In this document: piece by piece, positions 39,359 through 39,848 of the stretch
Position numbering within the stretch: position 1 is the first letter of the stretch
Layout: each line of letters starts with the position of its first letter
NCBI GenBank assembly: GCA_030446685.1
Contig: JAUJMV010000002.1
Location: 3,668 to 43,515 of the forward strand
DNA length: 39,848 bases
From: Thermomicrobiales bacterium
GTDB taxonomy: Bacteria > Chloroflexota > Chloroflexia > Thermomicrobiales > CADCWN01
Reading direction: 5' to 3'
The notes under the pieces: model-generated
What the model saw: only the letters and a program-made list of their open reading frames with translations
The model's database searches: none
What the model was told of the DNA's origin: nothing
Translations under genes and position numbers: made by a program

Positions 39359-39848
39359 TTAGCTGGTTTCGGTCCCGGCCGCATTTGGAGCGGCTGATCC
39401 TTGCTGCCGCTGCCAACCCCTGAAGACGGCGCGCTGGTGGGGGAAGGCGAGGTCGGCCGGCAGCTCGTCGGGGGCGAACCAGCCAATGGCGGCGGCATCG
39501 TCGGCGGGTCGGGGCTCGCCCTGCGGTGCGGCGGCCAGGTAGACGACGTTCAGCGTGTCGACCGGGCCGTCCGGCGTGTCGTAGCGGTCCATGTAGCTGC
39601 CGAGCAAGCCGGTGACGGCGATGTCGAGCCCGGTCTCCTCGCGCAACTCGCGCGCCACACCCGCCGCGGGGTGCTCGTCCGCCTCCAGGAAGCCGCCGGG
39701 GAGGTCCCAATGGCCGCGCCGCAGGGCGATCGCGCGCCGGACCAGCAGCACGCGCCCCTCGCGGAGCACCAGCGCGCAGGCGGTCGGCTTGGCGTTGCGG
39801 TAGTGGACACGCCCGCACCGCGCGCGGACCTGCCGCTCCGGCGCGCCG
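39359..39848 (-). CDS. NUDIX hydrolase, N-terminus beyond right edge
   Basis: The frame is open to the right edge (163 codons seen), so the start lies outside. The NUDIX box is complete: GFLEADEHPAAGVARELREETGLDI fits G-x5-E-x7-R-E-U-x-E-E-x-G-U. RCGRVHYRNAKPTA before it matches the zinc-ribbon end seen in the NADH-pyrophosphatase-like and ADP-ribose type subfamilies; only one Cys of the visible pair is present, the position two residues earlier being Arg or Ala. It would hydrolyse a nucleoside diphosphate linked to another moiety. It lies just upstream of the winged-helix gene (37 bases). Confidence 0.85.
   Translation of the reverse strand, partial: GAPERQVRARCGRVHYRNAKPTACALVLREGRVLLVRRAIALRRGHWDLPGGFLEADEHPAAGVARELREETGLDIAVTGLLGSYMDRYDTPDGPVDTLNVVYLAAAPQGEPRPADDAAAIGWFAPDELPADLAFPHQRAVFRGWQRQQGSAAPNAAGTETS

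Noticed and set aside
1..39848. CRISPR array
   Set aside because: Repeats found are either 7-8 bases in tandem without spacers or palindromic modules; no direct repeats of 25-40 bases with regular unique spacers and no cas gene.

Overview
High-GC bacterial DNA (by eye about 70% or more). I infer a Chloroflexota (Thermomicrobia-like) chromosome. The basis is Tat-dependent lipoprotein solute-binding proteins with long Ala/Thr/Pro linkers, several GT-C membrane glycosyltransferases, S41 lipoprotein proteases, and F420-type LLM and DUF3566 genes. No rRNA, tRNA or phylogenetic marker lies in the window, so the placement is not firm. I see no CRISPR array, phage genes, integrase or transposase.

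Layout. 1-4.1 kb: a serine beta-lactamase-like hydrolase running off the left edge, a DUF3566-like membrane protein, a HIT protein with a class I methyltransferase, and a HicB/HicA pair whose HicA lacks the usual histidine. 4.15-10.2 kb: a complete branched-chain amino-acid-type ABC operon transcribed leftward (binding protein, LivH, LivM, LivG, LivF) with its own promoter and an internal hairpin after the binding-protein gene. A TatA/B gene follows (10.6-11.5 kb); three binding proteins in the window carry Tat signals. 11.8-17.8 kb: four GT-C-type glycosyltransferase genes in one leftward operon. 18.1-21.3 kb: two tandem S41 lipoproteins, both with Cys in place of the catalytic Lys. 21.7-23.8 kb: an M20 peptidase and a small membrane protein. 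24.2-28.7 kb: two family-5 (peptide/nickel type) binding-protein paralogues without permeases; the first carries three single-base frameshifts. 28.9-35 kb: hemW (one frameshift), an LLM oxidoreductase, a DUF983 protein, a rhodanese, a Mug-type glycosylase overlapping a P-loop kinase-like gene, and an RlmB-type rRNA methyltransferase. 35.2-39.85 kb: an AadA-like nucleotidyltransferase of lower GC, a cytochrome P450 with a clear promoter/operator, a PIN/AbrB toxin-antitoxin pair, a MarR-like regulator and a NUDIX hydrolase cut by the right edge.

The most unusual signal is between the genes. At least seven genes end in short tandem arrays of 7- or 8-base units that begin at or within a few bases of the stop codon. 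The units differ from gene to gene, and some arrays are matched by an inverted array to form long hairpins. A second layer is a dispersed multi-hairpin repeat with a CCGGTT-GA-AACCGG core, present as two single copies and two inverted pairs. Promoters are readable: five have TTGAC(A/G), an 18-base spacer and a T-A----T-like -10. The frameshifts (four, all consistent with a single lost base) may be sequencing errors rather than decay.
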